The notes: generated from the letters alone by a model not told the origin. A stretch of DNA of 64,000 nucleotides from Mycobacteriales bacterium (GCA_035550055.1 DASZRO010000018.1:30743-94742); one strand, 5' to 3'; counted from the stretch's first letter, positions 46,111 to 55,027 are shown. Translations and numbers: made by a program.

Positions 46111-46770
46111 GTGCGAGACCAGTACCACGAGGATCTGGACAGCATCACCGCGTCCCTCGTCGACATCACGCGCATGGCCGGCAGCGCCATCAACCGCGCC
46201 ACGCTCGCCCTTCTCGACGCTGACCTGCAAGCCGCCGAGTCGGTGATCTCGGGCGACGCGATGATCGACCAGCTCTACGAGCACATCGAGACCGCAGCCT
46301 TCGATTTGCTCGCCCGGCAGCAGCCAGTGGCGAGCGATCTGCGGGTGATCATCACGAGCCTGCGGATGGTGGCCGACATCGAGCGGATGGGCGACCTCGC
46401 ACTGCACATCGCCAAGGTCGCGAGGCGCCGCTACCCGGCGAGCGCCATCCCCGCGGAGCTTCAGGCGACGGTGCTCGAGATGGGCCAGGTCGCGCAACGG
46501 ATCTGCGCGAAGTGCTCCAGCGTGATCGCCGGCCGGGACCTCGCAATGGCGGCCGAGCTCGAACGCGACGACGACGTCATGGACGACCTGCACCGCCGGC
46601 TGTTCTCGGTGCTGCTCGACGAGTCCTGGCACGGCGGGATCGAGTCGGCCATCGACGTCACGCTGTGCGGCCGCTACTACGAACGCTTCTGCGATCACGC
46701 GGTGTCGGTGGCGCGCCGGGTCATCTTCCTGGTGACCGGCGAGAAGGCACCCGTCGACACCGTCGCGTAG
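46111..46770 (+). CDS. phoU: Phosphate transport regulator PhoU
   Basis: This 219-residue all-helical protein has two PhoU three-helix repeats. The metal-binding acidic/His motifs include SLRMVADIERMGDLALHIAK in the first and YERFCDHAVSVARRV in the second. It represses SenX3 signalling when phosphate is plentiful. The GTG at 46111 has GGAG 7 nt upstream; the open frame upstream is not typical of the family. It is divergent from senX3 and 152 bp upstream of pstS. Confidence 0.94.
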   Translation: MRDQYHEDLDSITASLVDITRMAGSAINRATLALLDADLQAAESVISGDAMIDQLYEHIETAAFDLLARQQPVASDLRVIITSLRMVADIERMGDLALHIAKVARRRYPASAIPAELQATVLEMGQVAQRICAKCSSVIAGRDLAMAAELERDDDVMDDLHRRLFSVLLDESWHGGIESAIDVTLCGRYYERFCDHAVSVARRVIFLVTGEKAPVDTVA

Positions 46771-46791
46771 CCCCGCCGAGTCGCTGGGCCG

Positions 46792-46831
46792 GTTCACCGA
46801 CTGGCCTGCGGGCGTTCACTTCTCGTTCATC
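46792..46831 (+). promoter_or_regulatory. PHO box upstream of pstS
   Basis: GTTCACC at 46792-46798, GTTCACT at 46814-46820 and GTTCATC at 46825-46831 fall in an exact 11-bp register, with the unit at 46803 degenerate. This is a four-unit PHO box about 95-130 nt upstream of the pstS start. It is the clearest regulatory site in the window and implies RegX3 activation of pstSCAB. Confidence 0.8.
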
Positions 46832-46878
46832 TCGAAGGGGCTCCGGGGTCGATTCCCGCCCCTAGCGTCTGCCTCGCC

Positions 46879-46897
46879 GGCCCGGACAACCCGGGCC
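46879..46897 (+). promoter_or_regulatory. 7-bp hairpin in the pstS leader
   Basis: GGCCCGG at 46879-46885 pairs with CCGGGCC at 46891-46897 around ACAAC. It lies 25 nt upstream of the pstS GTG, before the GGAGG ribosome site, and may stabilise the message. Confidence 0.4.
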
Positions 46898-46922
46898 AGA
46901 CACATTCGGAGGTTCTGACGCC

Positions 46923-48002
46923 GTGAAGGTTTCGGTCGTAACGCGCACCGCCGGCATCGCCGTTGTCGCCGCGCTCGGTCTGGCCGCCTGCGGGAGCAGC
47001 AGCAGCGGTTCGGGGGGTAGCTCGGGTGGCAGCTCCACCAGCCTCAACCCGCAGGGCTCGACCTTCCAGGCCACGCTCGAGGCGCAGTGGGCCACCAAGT
47101 TCCACGCCCAGAACCCGAGCGACCAGATCACCTACAACCCGACCGGCTCGACCGCGGGCATCACCGCCTTCACCCAGGGCACCGCGCCGTTCGCCGGCTC
47201 CGACGTGACCATGACGTCGGACGAGCAGACTCAGGCCAACAGCGCCTGCGGCAGCACGGCGCTGACGATCCCGATCACCTCGGGCGGCGTCGCCGTCATG
47301 TACAACCTGCCGGGCCTCAGCAAGCCGCTGAACCTCTCCGCCGACACGGTCGCCGGCATCTTCATGGGTCAGATCAAGACGTGGAACGACCCGAAGATCG
47401 CCGCCGACAACCCCGGCGTCACGCTGCCGTCGACCCCGATCACCGTGTACTACCGCGCCGACGGCTCGGGCACGACCGACGTGCTCTCCGGCTTCCTCGA
47501 CGCGGCGGCCAAGTCGATCTGGACCCTCGGCGTGGACAAGCAGTTCACGAACTGGCCCACCGGAACCGGCGCGACCGGCTCGAGCGGCGTCGCAGCCGGC
47601 GTGAAGAGCACGCAGGGCGGCATCACGTACGCCGAGATCACCTACGCGCAGCAGGACAACCTGCAGACCGCGGCGATCAAGGGCTTCGGGAGCAGCTACG
47701 TGCCGCTGACCGCCGCGAACGTCGCGAAGTCGATCCAGAGCGGCTTCGCCACGACGGCGACCGCGCCGGATCTGGCCGGCACGTTGTCCTTCGACAAGAT
47801 GACGGGCTACCCGATCTCGACCGTCTCCTACGTCCTGGTCTGCTCGAAGTACAACAACGCCGGCACCGGCGCCCTGGTCAAGAACTTCCTGACCTACGCC
47901 GCCGGGGCATCGGGCCAGGCGGAGGGACCGGCGCTCGGCTTCGCGCCACTGCCCAAGAGCCTGGACCAGCAGGTCCTGTCCTCGATTGCCACTATCAGCT
48001 AG
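46923..48002 (+). CDS. pstS: Phosphate-binding lipoprotein PstS
   Basis: This 359-residue periplasmic-binding-type lipoprotein has a signal peptide, a lipobox LAAC with Cys23, then a Ser/Gly linker. The phosphate-binding fold shows QGTAPFAGSDVTM, PITSGGVAVMYNLPG, VYYRADGSGTTDVLSGFL and YAEITYAQQ. It captures inorganic phosphate for the PstCAB permease. The GTG at 46923 follows GGAGG. A PHO box lies upstream, and pstC follows after 18 nt. Confidence 0.96.
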   Translation: MKVSVVTRTAGIAVVAALGLAACGSSSSGSGGSSGGSSTSLNPQGSTFQATLEAQWATKFHAQNPSDQITYNPTGSTAGITAFTQGTAPFAGSDVTMTSDEQTQANSACGSTALTIPITSGGVAVMYNLPGLSKPLNLSADTVAGIFMGQIKTWNDPKIAADNPGVTLPSTPITVYYRADGSGTTDVLSGFLDAAAKSIWTLGVDKQFTNWPTGTGATGSSGVAAGVKSTQGGITYAEITYAQQDNLQTAAIKGFGSSYVPLTAANVAKSIQSGFATTATAPDLAGTLSFDKMTGYPISTVSYVLVCSKYNNAGTGALVKNFLTYAAGASGQAEGPALGFAPLPKSLDQQVLSSIATIS

Positions 48003-48020
48003 CACCTTCCAACTGATTCG

Positions 48021-49007
48021 ATGGCAACCATCGCCTCGATCCCGGACAGCGCGTCGCTGCGGACCACCCGCTCGGGTGGCCGCGGCGACGCGGTGTTCCG
48101 CGGGATCGCCATCACGGCGAGCGTCGTCGTGTTCGTCCTGCTCGGGGCGATCGCGATCTTCCTCGTGGTCAAGGCGATCCCCTCGCTCAACGCGGACAAG
48201 ACCAGCTTCTGGTCGACGAAGATCTGGTCCCCGACCCAGGGCAACGCGACCTTCGGCATCGCGGCCCTGCTCTTCGGGACCGTCCTCACCAGCGCGCTGG
48301 CGCTCGCGATGGCGATCCCGGTCGGGATCGGCGTCGCGATCTATATCACGCAGTACGCCCCGCGGCGGATCGCGACACTGCTCGGCTACGTCACCGATCT
48401 GCTCGCCGCCGTACCCAGCGTCGTCTACGGCCTGTGGGGGCTGTACTTCCTGTTGCCGCATCTGATCGGCATCCAGCTGTTCCTGGCCAAGTACTTCGGC
48501 TGGATCCCGCTGTTCGCCAACCCGAACAACCAGGCGAGCATCTTCAGCAAGTCGGTCTTCGGCGCTTCACTGGTGCTCGCGATCATGGTCTTGCCGATCG
48601 TCGCCGCCATCAGCCGCGAGGTGCTGCGGCAGGTCGACCCGGCCAACAAGGAAGCGGCGCTCGCACTCGGCGCGACCCGCTGGGAGATGATCCGCACGGC
48701 GGTGCTGCCGCCGAGCCGGCCAGGCATCATCAGCGCCGCGATGCTCGGCCTGGGCCGCGCGCTCGGCGAGACGATCGCGGTGGCGCTGGTGATCGGCGTC
48801 AGCTTCAAGATCAGCCCGCACATCCTGGTGCCGGGCGGCAACACGATCGCCGCCAACATCGCGAACTCCTTCGGCGACGCCGACACCATCGGACGCTCCG
48901 CGCTGATCGCGAGCGGTCTGGTGCTCTTCGTGGTCACGCTTGCGGTCAACCTGATCGCCCGCTACGTGATCCTGCGCTCGGGCACCGAGGAGCGGACCGC
49001 GGTATGA
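48021..49007 (+). CDS. pstC: Phosphate ABC transporter permease PstC
   Basis: This 328-residue membrane permease has six main helices and the binding-protein-dependent transport loop EAALALGATRWEMIRTAVLP. It forms the phosphate channel with PstA. The N-terminal 30 residues are cytoplasmic. The ATG at 48021 has no strong ribosome site, so coupling to pstS may drive translation. The stop is 10 nt before pstA. Confidence 0.95.
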   Translation: MATIASIPDSASLRTTRSGGRGDAVFRGIAITASVVVFVLLGAIAIFLVVKAIPSLNADKTSFWSTKIWSPTQGNATFGIAALLFGTVLTSALALAMAIPVGIGVAIYITQYAPRRIATLLGYVTDLLAAVPSVVYGLWGLYFLLPHLIGIQLFLAKYFGWIPLFANPNNQASIFSKSVFGASLVLAIMVLPIVAAISREVLRQVDPANKEAALALGATRWEMIRTAVLPPSRPGIISAAMLGLGRALGETIAVALVIGVSFKISPHILVPGGNTIAANIANSFGDADTIGRSALIASGLVLFVVTLAVNLIARYVILRSGTEERTAV

Positions 49008-49017
49008 GAACCGACGC

Positions 49018-50070
49018 ATGAGCATCGTCGCGAGCGAGCTACGCAGCCAGGGCATCCGGCAGGCCTCACTGCCGAAGTGGGCGCCTGCGGCGGCCACTGT
49101 CGGCGCGGTGCTGGTCACGCTGCTGCTGTTCGCCACGACCGGTTTCCAGGGCGACGCCGACTTCCTCGTGGTCGCCGTGGTCCTCAGCGTTGTCGCGGTC
49201 GCGGGGCTGAGCTGGCGAGTGGAGGGCCGGCGCCGGGCGGTCGACCGCATCGCCACCAACGTCGCACTGGTCGCGCTCTTGCTGACGATCCTCCCGCTCG
49301 GCTTCGTGATCGGCTACGTCGTCAAGCGCGGCCACACCGCCTTCGGTTGGAGCTTCCTGACCCACGACCTGAGCACCACTGGTCCGCTGCAAGCCGGTGG
49401 CGGCGTCGGTCACGCGATCGTCGGGACGGTCGAGCAGGTGCTGCTCGCCAGCGTCATCTCGGTGCCGCTCGGGATCATGGTCGCGATCTTCATCACCGAG
49501 TACGGCGGACGCCGACTCGGCACCGCCGTCCGGTTCCTGATCGACGTCATGACGGGCATCCCGTCGATCGTGGCGGGGCTGTTCGTCCTGTCGTTCTGGA
49601 TCTTCGTGCTGCACCAGGGCTTCTCGGGCATTGCCGGGGCGATCGCGCTCGCGATCATCGAGCTGCCGATCATCGTGCGAACGTCGGAGGAGATGATCAA
49701 GCTCGTCCCGGGCGCGCTGCGAGAGGCGTCGTACGCGCTGGGTATCCCGAAATGGCGCACCATCCTGCGGGTCGTGCTGCCGACCGCGTCGACCGGGATC
49801 ACCACCGGCGTGATGCTCGCGATCGCCCGCGTGATCGGAGAGACCGCGCCGGTGCTGCTGGTCGTCGGCAGCAGCAACTACTTCCACAACGACCCGTTCA
49901 CGGGCTCTCAGGGATCGATCGGCGTCTACATCTTCCAGAACGCGACCTCGCCGTCGGACTTCAGCATCCAGCGGGCCTGGGCGGCGGCGATGACCCTGAT
50001 ACTGATCGTGCTGGTGCTCTACGTCGCGGCACGGCTCCTCACCCGACGCAACCGGCTAGCCGGAAGGTAG
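49018..50070 (+). CDS. pstA: Phosphate ABC transporter permease PstA
   Basis: This 350-residue permease has hydrophobic helices at about 25-80 ahead of the core domain and the EAA-type loop REASYALGIPKWRTILRVVL. It pairs with PstC. Two extra N-terminal helices are common in actinobacterial PstA. It lies within a tight pstSCAB operon, 3 nt before pstB. Confidence 0.95.
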   Translation: MSIVASELRSQGIRQASLPKWAPAAATVGAVLVTLLLFATTGFQGDADFLVVAVVLSVVAVAGLSWRVEGRRRAVDRIATNVALVALLLTILPLGFVIGYVVKRGHTAFGWSFLTHDLSTTGPLQAGGGVGHAIVGTVEQVLLASVISVPLGIMVAIFITEYGGRRLGTAVRFLIDVMTGIPSIVAGLFVLSFWIFVLHQGFSGIAGAIALAIIELPIIVRTSEEMIKLVPGALREASYALGIPKWRTILRVVLPTASTGITTGVMLAIARVIGETAPVLLVVGSSNYFHNDPFTGSQGSIGVYIFQNATSPSDFSIQRAWAAAMTLILIVLVLYVAARLLTRRNRLAGR

Positions 50071-50073
50071 GCA

Positions 50074-50853
50074 GTGGTGGCAAAGCGGATCGAGACCGTC
50101 AACCTGTCGTGCTTCTACGGCTCGACCAAGGCCGTCGACAACGTGAACCTGACGGTGGAGCCGAAAAGCGTCACGGCGTTCATCGGACCCAGTGGGTGCG
50201 GCAAGTCGACGTTCCTGCGCTCACTCAACCGGATGCACGAAGTGACCCCGGGCGGTCGCATCGACGGCAAGGTTTTGCTCGACGACGAGGACATCTACGC
50301 CTCCGACATCGACGCGGCCGCGGTACGCCGTACGGTCGGCATGGTCTTCCAGAAGCCGAATCCGTTCCCGACGATGTCGATCTTCGACAACGTCGCCGCG
50401 GGCCTCAAGCTCAACGGGGTCCGGAAGAAGTCGGAGCTCGAAGACGCGGTCGAGCGCTCGCTGCGCGGCGCGAACCTCTGGGAAGAGGTCAAGGACCGGC
50501 TCGGGAAGTCGGGATCGGGCCTGTCCGGCGGCCAGCAGCAGCGGCTGTGCATCGCGCGCGCGATCGCCGTCGAGCCGCAGGTGCTGCTGATGGACGAGCC
50601 GTGCAGTGCGCTCGACCCGATCTCGACGTTGGCGATCGAGGACCTGATCGGTCAGCTCAAGGACCGGTTCACGATCGTGATCGTGACGCACAACATGCAG
50701 CAGGCCGCCCGGGTGTCCGACACGACCGCCTTCTTCACGTTGCGCGGACCCGGTCAGCCCGGCTATCTGGTCGAGGTCGACGCCACCCAGAAGATCTTCA
50801 CCAACCCCTCCGTGAAGAGCACCGAGGACTACATCACCGGCCGCTTCGGATAG
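50074..50853 (+). CDS. pstB: Phosphate ABC transporter ATPase PstB
   Basis: This 259-residue ATPase has Walker [10 protein letters not shown] at about 38-46, the signature [13 protein letters not shown], Walker [13 protein letters not shown] and the switch His in VTHNMQQA. It energises phosphate import. Two GTG codons in a row at 50074 and 50077 are both possible starts. It is the last gene of the operon; DUF3099 follows after 29 bp. Confidence 0.96.
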   Translation: MVAKRIETVNLSCFYGSTKAVDNVNLTVEPKSVTAFIGPSGCGKSTFLRSLNRMHEVTPGGRIDGKVLLDDEDIYASDIDAAAVRRTVGMVFQKPNPFPTMSIFDNVAAGLKLNGVRKKSELEDAVERSLRGANLWEEVKDRLGKSGSGLSGGQQQRLCIARAIAVEPQVLLMDEPCSALDPISTLAIEDLIGQLKDRFTIVIVTHNMQQAARVSDTTAFFTLRGPGQPGYLVEVDATQKIFTNPSVKSTEDYITGRFG

Positions 50854-50882
50854 CCGACCGACCGGGGGCGCAGACTGGACGT

Positions 50883-51179
50883 ATGCGGCGGACGGAAGTG
50901 GACCCGATCCTCGTCACGACCGCGACCCAGAGCCCGGCCGAGGAACGCCAGTCCCGGGAGCGCCGTTACCTGTTCACGATGGGGCTGCGGGTGGTGTGCA
51001 TCATCGCCGCGATCGCCTTTGCGCGGGTGTCGTGGGTGATCGCCGGCATCGCGATCGCCGGATCCGTCGTGCTGCCCTGGGTCGCGGTCATCGCCGCGAA
51101 TGCGCCGAAGCCAGGGGCGCGCGGGCTGTCGCCGACGTTGTACGAGGGTGAGCGACCTCGGGAGCTAGGAGAGCGCTAG
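50883..51179 (+). CDS. DUF3099 small membrane protein
   Basis: This 98-residue protein has two hydrophobic helices at about 31-50 and 52-73 after a polar N-terminus that includes ILVTTATQSPAEERQSRERRYL, the DUF3099 pattern. The C-terminus is polar. DUF3099 proteins are actinobacterial and of unknown role. The ATG lies 29 nt after pstB, so co-transcription with the operon is possible. Its 3' end overlaps a small ORF on the other strand by 15 bp. Confidence 0.8.
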   Translation: MRRTEVDPILVTTATQSPAEERQSRERRYLFTMGLRVVCIIAAIAFARVSWVIAGIAIAGSVVLPWVAVIAANAPKPGARGLSPTLYEGERPRELGER

Positions 51180-51296
51180 CGCGAGGCCGGCGACCACGAG
51201 CACGAACAGCACGCCCACGATGATCTGCAGCCACAGCGTGAGGTCGACGGCGGGCAGCAGCCGGGTGCCGAGGTCGACGTCGTCGAAGTGGTTCAT
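51165..51296 (-). CDS. 43-aa single-helix membrane peptide
   Basis: A 43-codon frame starts at an ATG (51294-51296) with GGGG a few bases upstream. It encodes MNHFDDVDLGTRLLPAV followed by a clean hydrophobic helix of about 22 residues ending in LALALS. The composition is what a real single-pass microprotein would show. I do not recognise a family. It lies downstream of pit on the same strand, beyond a hairpin, and overlaps the DUF3099 3' end. It may be a small partner of phosphate transport, but that is only position-based. Confidence 0.5.
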   Translation of the reverse strand: MNHFDDVDLGTRLLPAVDLTLWLQIIVGVLFVLVVAGLALALS

Positions 51297-51342
51297 GTCC
51301 CCATGGTGCACGAGGACTTTTCCCTTTGCTAGCAACGAGAAA

Positions 51343-51362
51343 GTGACGTTCGTCGCCGTCAC
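51343..51362 (-). terminator. Hairpin downstream of pit
   Basis: On the minus strand GTGACG pairs with CGTCAC (51357-51362 and 51343-51348) around an 8-nt loop and is followed by TTTCTCG. A second overlapping stem, GTGAC/GTCAC at 51363-51367 and 51372-51376, lies just before it. Together they look like the end of the DUF47-pit transcript and separate it from the 43-aa ORF. Confidence 0.5.
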
Positions 51363-51388
51363 GTGACCTGTGTCACAGCAGGCGGGGG

Positions 51389-52381
51389 CTACCCGACGAA
51401 GAGGTGGACGATCTTGAAGACGACCGCGGCCGTCAGGCCTGCTGCCGGCAGCGTGAGAACCCACGCCACGAGGATGTTGCCGGCGACCCCCCACCGCACC
51501 GCCGAGAACTTCCGCGTCGCCCCGACCCCCATGACCGCAGACGTCGTGACGTGCGTGGTGGAGACGGGCGCGGCGTAGGCGTACGCCGTGGTCATGAGCA
51601 CGGCTGAGGCAACCGTCTGTGCCGCGAAGCCGGCCGTGTTGTCGAGCTTGAAGACGCGGCGTCCCAGCGTGCGCATGATGCGCCAGCCGCCGGACGCCGT
51701 CCCCGCGCTGATCGCGAGGGCGCAGGCGATCTTCACCCAGACCGGGACGGCGAAGACCGACACGTGATGCGTGACGAGGAGCGCGAGCGTGATCACACCC
51801 ATCGTCTTCTGCGCATCCTGCAGGCCGTGACCGAACGACATCGCGGCCGCGCCGAGCCACTGGCCCATCCGGAAGCCCACGTTCGCGTCGTGCGGGTTCG
51901 CCCGGCGGAACACCCACAGCAGCAGGAGCATGAACAGGAAGCCCCCACCGAAGCCGACCAGCGGTGAGGCGATCATCGGGATGACGACCTTCTCGACCAC
52001 GGCGTGCCAGTTGACGTGGCCGCTCGACGCGAGCGCGGCGCCGCACAGCCCGCCAATCAGGGCGTGAGAGGACGACGACGGCAGGCCGAGCCACCAGGTC
52101 ACCAGGTTCCAGGCGATGGCCCCGACGACGGCGGCGAAGACCACGACCAGCCCTTCGGTGGTCTGCGGCGCAGTGATGATGCCGCCGACGGTGTCCGCGA
52201 CCTTCGTGGAGACCAGCGACCCGATCAGGTTGAACACCGCGGCCAGCAGCAGAGCGGTCCGGGCGCTCAGCGCACGGGTCGAGACCGATGCCGCGATCGC
52301 GTTCGCCGCGTCGTGGAAGCCGTTGGTGTAGTCGAAGCCGAGGGCGACCAGGATCAGGACGACAAGCCCCAGAGTCTCCAC
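51389..52381 (-). CDS. pit: Low-affinity inorganic phosphate transporter Pit
   Basis: This 330-residue permease of the PiT family has about ten helices. The duplicated signature is seen as GFDYTNGFHDAANAIAASV near the start and FGHGLQDAQKTMGVI in the second half. It carries metal-phosphate with protons. It starts 15 nt after the DUF47 gene stop, the usual partner arrangement. The nearby Pst operon gives the cell both high- and low-affinity systems. Confidence 0.95.
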   Translation of the reverse strand: METLGLVVLILVALGFDYTNGFHDAANAIAASVSTRALSARTALLLAAVFNLIGSLVSTKVADTVGGIITAPQTTEGLVVVFAAVVGAIAWNLVTWWLGLPSSSSHALIGGLCGAALASSGHVNWHAVVEKVVIPMIASPLVGFGGGFLFMLLLLWVFRRANPHDANVGFRMGQWLGAAAMSFGHGLQDAQKTMGVITLALLVTHHVSVFAVPVWVKIACALAISAGTASGGWRIMRTLGRRVFKLDNTAGFAAQTVASAVLMTTAYAYAAPVSTTHVTTSAVMGVGATRKFSAVRWGVAGNILVAWVLTLPAAGLTAAVVFKIVHLFVG

Positions 52382-52396
52382 GAGTGCGGCGCTGCC

Positions 52397-53023
52397 TCAG
52401 GACTCTTTGACGGCGATCGACTCAACCGTGTCCGCGACGTGCTCGAGGGCGTCCGCGGCTTCCTCGAGCTGCTCGGCGATCTCCTTCAGCTTCATCACCG
52501 TCAGCGCGTCGTAGTCGCCGCCGAACAGCCGGGCGACGAAACGCCGGAACAGCTTGTCGGCGTCGTTCTCGAGCCGGTTGATCTCGATCCAGTAGTCGCT
52601 GAGGTTCGACAACGACTTCAGCCGGGTCATCGCGCCGGAGGTCAGCTCGGCTCCGCGGACCAGGATCTCGCTGAGCTGGTGCATCTCCAGCGGCAGCACT
52701 TCCAGGTCGTAGAGGATGATCAGGTCACCGGCGGCTTCGAAGTAGTCCATGACGTCGTCGAGCCGGCTGGCGAGCCGGTAGATGTCCTCGCGGTCCAGCG
52801 GAGTCACGAACGTCGAGTTGACCTTGCGCATGATCTCGTGGGTCCGGTCGTCGCCGCGATGCTCGAGGTCACGCAGCCGCTTCGCGTGCTCCTGACGCTG
52901 GACGTAGGTGCCGGTGACCAGCTCGTTGAGCACCTGAGCGCCGTCGAGGAGATTGGCCCCCACGGCGGTGAACAGGTCGTAGAAGGCGTTCTCGCGCGGA
53001 GTCAGACGTAGGCGCACGGTCAT
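52397..53023 (-). CDS. DUF47 (PhoU-like) Pit accessory regulator
   Basis: This 208-residue all-helical protein has the DUF47 pattern, including ENAFYDLFTAVGANLLDGA, EHRGDDRTHEIMRKVNSTF, TPLDREDIYRLASRLDDVMD and a final EEAADALEHVADTVESI. DUF47 proteins are PhoU relatives that form a unit with PiT transporters. The ATG at 53021-53023 has AGGGTG directly upstream. It is the first gene of the DUF47-pit operon. Confidence 0.92.
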   Translation of the reverse strand: MTVRLRLTPRENAFYDLFTAVGANLLDGAQVLNELVTGTYVQRQEHAKRLRDLEHRGDDRTHEIMRKVNSTFVTPLDREDIYRLASRLDDVMDYFEAAGDLIILYDLEVLPLEMHQLSEILVRGAELTSGAMTRLKSLSNLSDYWIEINRLENDADKLFRRFVARLFGGDYDALTVMKLKEIAEQLEEAADALEHVADTVESIAVKES

Positions 53024-53061
53024 CACCCTAGGGCGAAGGTGAACGCCGGATGAACGCGGTC

Positions 53062-53664
53062 TCAGTCGAGGTCGAAGCCGCTGACCAGCAGGGCGGTGAG
53101 CTCCTCGACCACAGTTGCGCGGGGGACCTCCGGATGGTCCAGCCACCAGTCCCCGGTCGCCTGCACCATGCCGGCGATCGCCTGTGCCCAGACCGTGGCC
53201 CGCATCTCGCTGATCCCGCCGAGGGATGGCTCGTTGCGGATGCCGATCGCGAGCTCGTCGCCGAACCGGCGTACGAAGCCTTCGACGTCTCCGCGCACCT
53301 CCGGCTCCTCCACCGCGGCACGCTGGCGCAAGAAGCGGTAGACCTGCGGTCGTTGCTCGATCGAGGCGAGATAGGCGTCGACCGTCGCCCGGGTCCGGGC
53401 GGCAAGACCGCCATGGGTGAGCAGCGCCGAGCGCAGTCGTGCGAGCAGCTCCTCGATGTGCCGTGCGGCGAGCGCGCGATAGAGCCCGCTTTTGTCCCCG
53501 AAGTGCCGATACAGGATCGGCTTGGTGATCCCGGCCTCCGCCGCGATCACGTTCATCGTCGCGGCGCTGCCCTCCCGCTGGACGACCCGGTCAGCGGCCT
53601 CCAGCAAGCCGGCGCGGCGTTCCATGACCGATGCCGCCACCCCGCTCACCCCCGCTCCACTCAT
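53062..53664 (-). CDS. TetR-family regulator next to an acyl-CoA dehydrogenase
   Basis: This 200-residue repressor has an N-terminal helix-turn-helix at about 17-62, with ITKPILYRHFGDKSGLYRA as the recognition region. The ligand domain has the TetR_C-type FLRQRAAVEEPEVRGDV segment. It is divergent from an acyl-CoA dehydrogenase, and a TetR-like operator lies between them. An acyl-CoA or fatty-acid ligand is a reasonable guess from context only. Confidence 0.88.
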   Translation of the reverse strand: MSGAGVSGVAASVMERRAGLLEAADRVVQREGSAATMNVIAAEAGITKPILYRHFGDKSGLYRALAARHIEELLARLRSALLTHGGLAARTRATVDAYLASIEQRPQVYRFLRQRAAVEEPEVRGDVEGFVRRFGDELAIGIRNEPSLGGISEMRATVWAQAIAGMVQATGDWWLDHPEVPRATVVEELTALLVSGFDLD

Positions 53665-53681
53665 CGGCTACTTGACAGTAG

Positions 53682-53696
53682 GTTACCGACGGTAAC
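53682..53696. promoter_or_regulatory. Operator GTTACC-GAC-GGTAAC
   Basis: Six-base arms at 53682-53687 and 53691-53696 are perfectly inverted around 3 bases. TTGACA at 53672-53677 on the plus strand is a good -35 placed so that the operator covers the spacer. It lies 18 nt from the tetR start and 65 nt from the dehydrogenase start, the layout of a divergent autoregulated TetR pair. Confidence 0.65.
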
Positions 53697-53760
53697 ACCA
53701 TGGAAGGGTTCCTGGACGGCATCGGCGACCGCGCCGGACCGCACCCTTGAGGAGACAGTC

Positions 53761-54975
53761 GTGGCCGAGTTCTCGCTCGATCTCACCGAAGACCAGATCA
53801 CCCTCCAGAAGTGGCTCCACGACTTCGCGGCCGACGTGATCCGGCCGGCCGCCGCGGAGTGGGACGAGCGCGAGGAGACCCCCTGGCCGATCATCCAGGA
53901 GGCGGCGAAGGTCGGCATCTACTCCGTCGACTTCATGGCGCAGCAGTGGTTCGACGACACCGGCCTCGGGATGGTCGTCGCCCAGGAGGAGCTGTTCTGG
54001 GGCGACGCCGGCATCGCGCTGTCGATCATGGGCACCGGACTCGCCGCCGCGGCGGTCAGCGCCAACGGCACCCAGGAGCAGATCGGTGAGTTCGTCCCGG
54101 CGATGTACGGCACTCCGGATGACGTGAAGATCGGCGCGTTCTGCTCCTCTGAGCCCGACGCCGGCAGTGACGTCGGCGCCATGAAGACCCGCGCGGTCTG
54201 GGACGAGGCCGCGGGCGAGTGGGTGCTCAACGGCACCAAGACCTGGGCCACGAACGGCGGCATCGCCGACTGGCACGTCATCGTCGCCTCGGTCGACCCG
54301 GAGCTCGGTACCCGCGGGCAGGCGTCGTTCGTCGTACCTCCCGGTACGCCGGGCCTCAGCCAAGGCCAGAAGTTCAAGAAGCACGGCATCCGCGCCTCGC
54401 ACACCGCCGAGGTCGTGATCGACAACGTGCGGCTGCCGGAGAAGTACCTGCTCGGCGGCAAGGACAAGCTCGACGTCCGGCTCGCGCGGGTCCGCGAGGG
54501 CCTGAAGGCCGGCGTCCAGCCGTCCATGGCGACCTTCGAGCGCACCCGCCCGACGGTCGGCGCGCAGGCGGTCGGCATCGCCCGCGCGGCCTACGAGGTC
54601 GCTTTGGACTACGCCAAGCAGCGTGAGCAGTTCGGCCGGCCGATCATCGAGAACCAGGGCATCGCGTTCAAGCTCGCCGACATGAAGACCCGCATCGACG
54701 CCTCACGCCTGCTGGTGTGGCGGGCGGCGTGGATGGCTCGACAGGGCAAGACGTTCTCCGCGGCCGAGGGCTCGCAGTGCAAGCTCTTCGCCGGCGAGAC
54801 CGCGGTCTGGGTCACCGAGCAGGCGATCCAGATCCTCGGCGGCAACGGCTACACCCGCGAGTACCCGGTCGAGCGGATGCACCGCGACGCGAAGATCTAC
54901 ACGATCTTCGAGGGCACCTCGGAGATCCAGCGACTGGTGATCTCCCGCGCGATCAGCGGCGTGCACATCAAGTAA
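53761..54975 (+). CDS. Acyl-CoA dehydrogenase
   Basis: This 404-residue flavoprotein catalyses alpha,beta-dehydrogenation of acyl-CoA. The N-terminal helical domain, the GAFCSSEPDAGSDVGAM FAD-binding motif, NGTKTWATNGG, and the C-terminal QILGGNGYTREYPVERMHRD and YTIFEGTSEIQRLVISR motifs are all present. The GTG at 53761 has GAGGAG 7 nt upstream. The frame is open much further upstream, over the tetR gene, but that is not coding. Chain length preference is unknown. The divergent TetR is its likely regulator. Confidence 0.93.
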   Translation: MAEFSLDLTEDQITLQKWLHDFAADVIRPAAAEWDEREETPWPIIQEAAKVGIYSVDFMAQQWFDDTGLGMVVAQEELFWGDAGIALSIMGTGLAAAAVSANGTQEQIGEFVPAMYGTPDDVKIGAFCSSEPDAGSDVGAMKTRAVWDEAAGEWVLNGTKTWATNGGIADWHVIVASVDPELGTRGQASFVVPPGTPGLSQGQKFKKHGIRASHTAEVVIDNVRLPEKYLLGGKDKLDVRLARVREGLKAGVQPSMATFERTRPTVGAQAVGIARAAYEVALDYAKQREQFGRPIIENQGIAFKLADMKTRIDASRLLVWRAAWMARQGKTFSAAEGSQCKLFAGETAVWVTEQAIQILGGNGYTREYPVERMHRDAKIYTIFEGTSEIQRLVISRAISGVHIK

Positions 54976-55027
54976 CCGCGCCGTCCGGGTCTGCGGTCGC
55001 GGTTCGCAGCCGTAGACACGGACCGGG

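Noticed and set aside
53050..53760. N-terminal extension of the acyl-CoA dehydrogenase frame over the tetR gene
   Set aside because: The family N-terminus begins at the GTG at 53761 with a good ribosome site. The upstream frame is antisense to a clear TetR gene.
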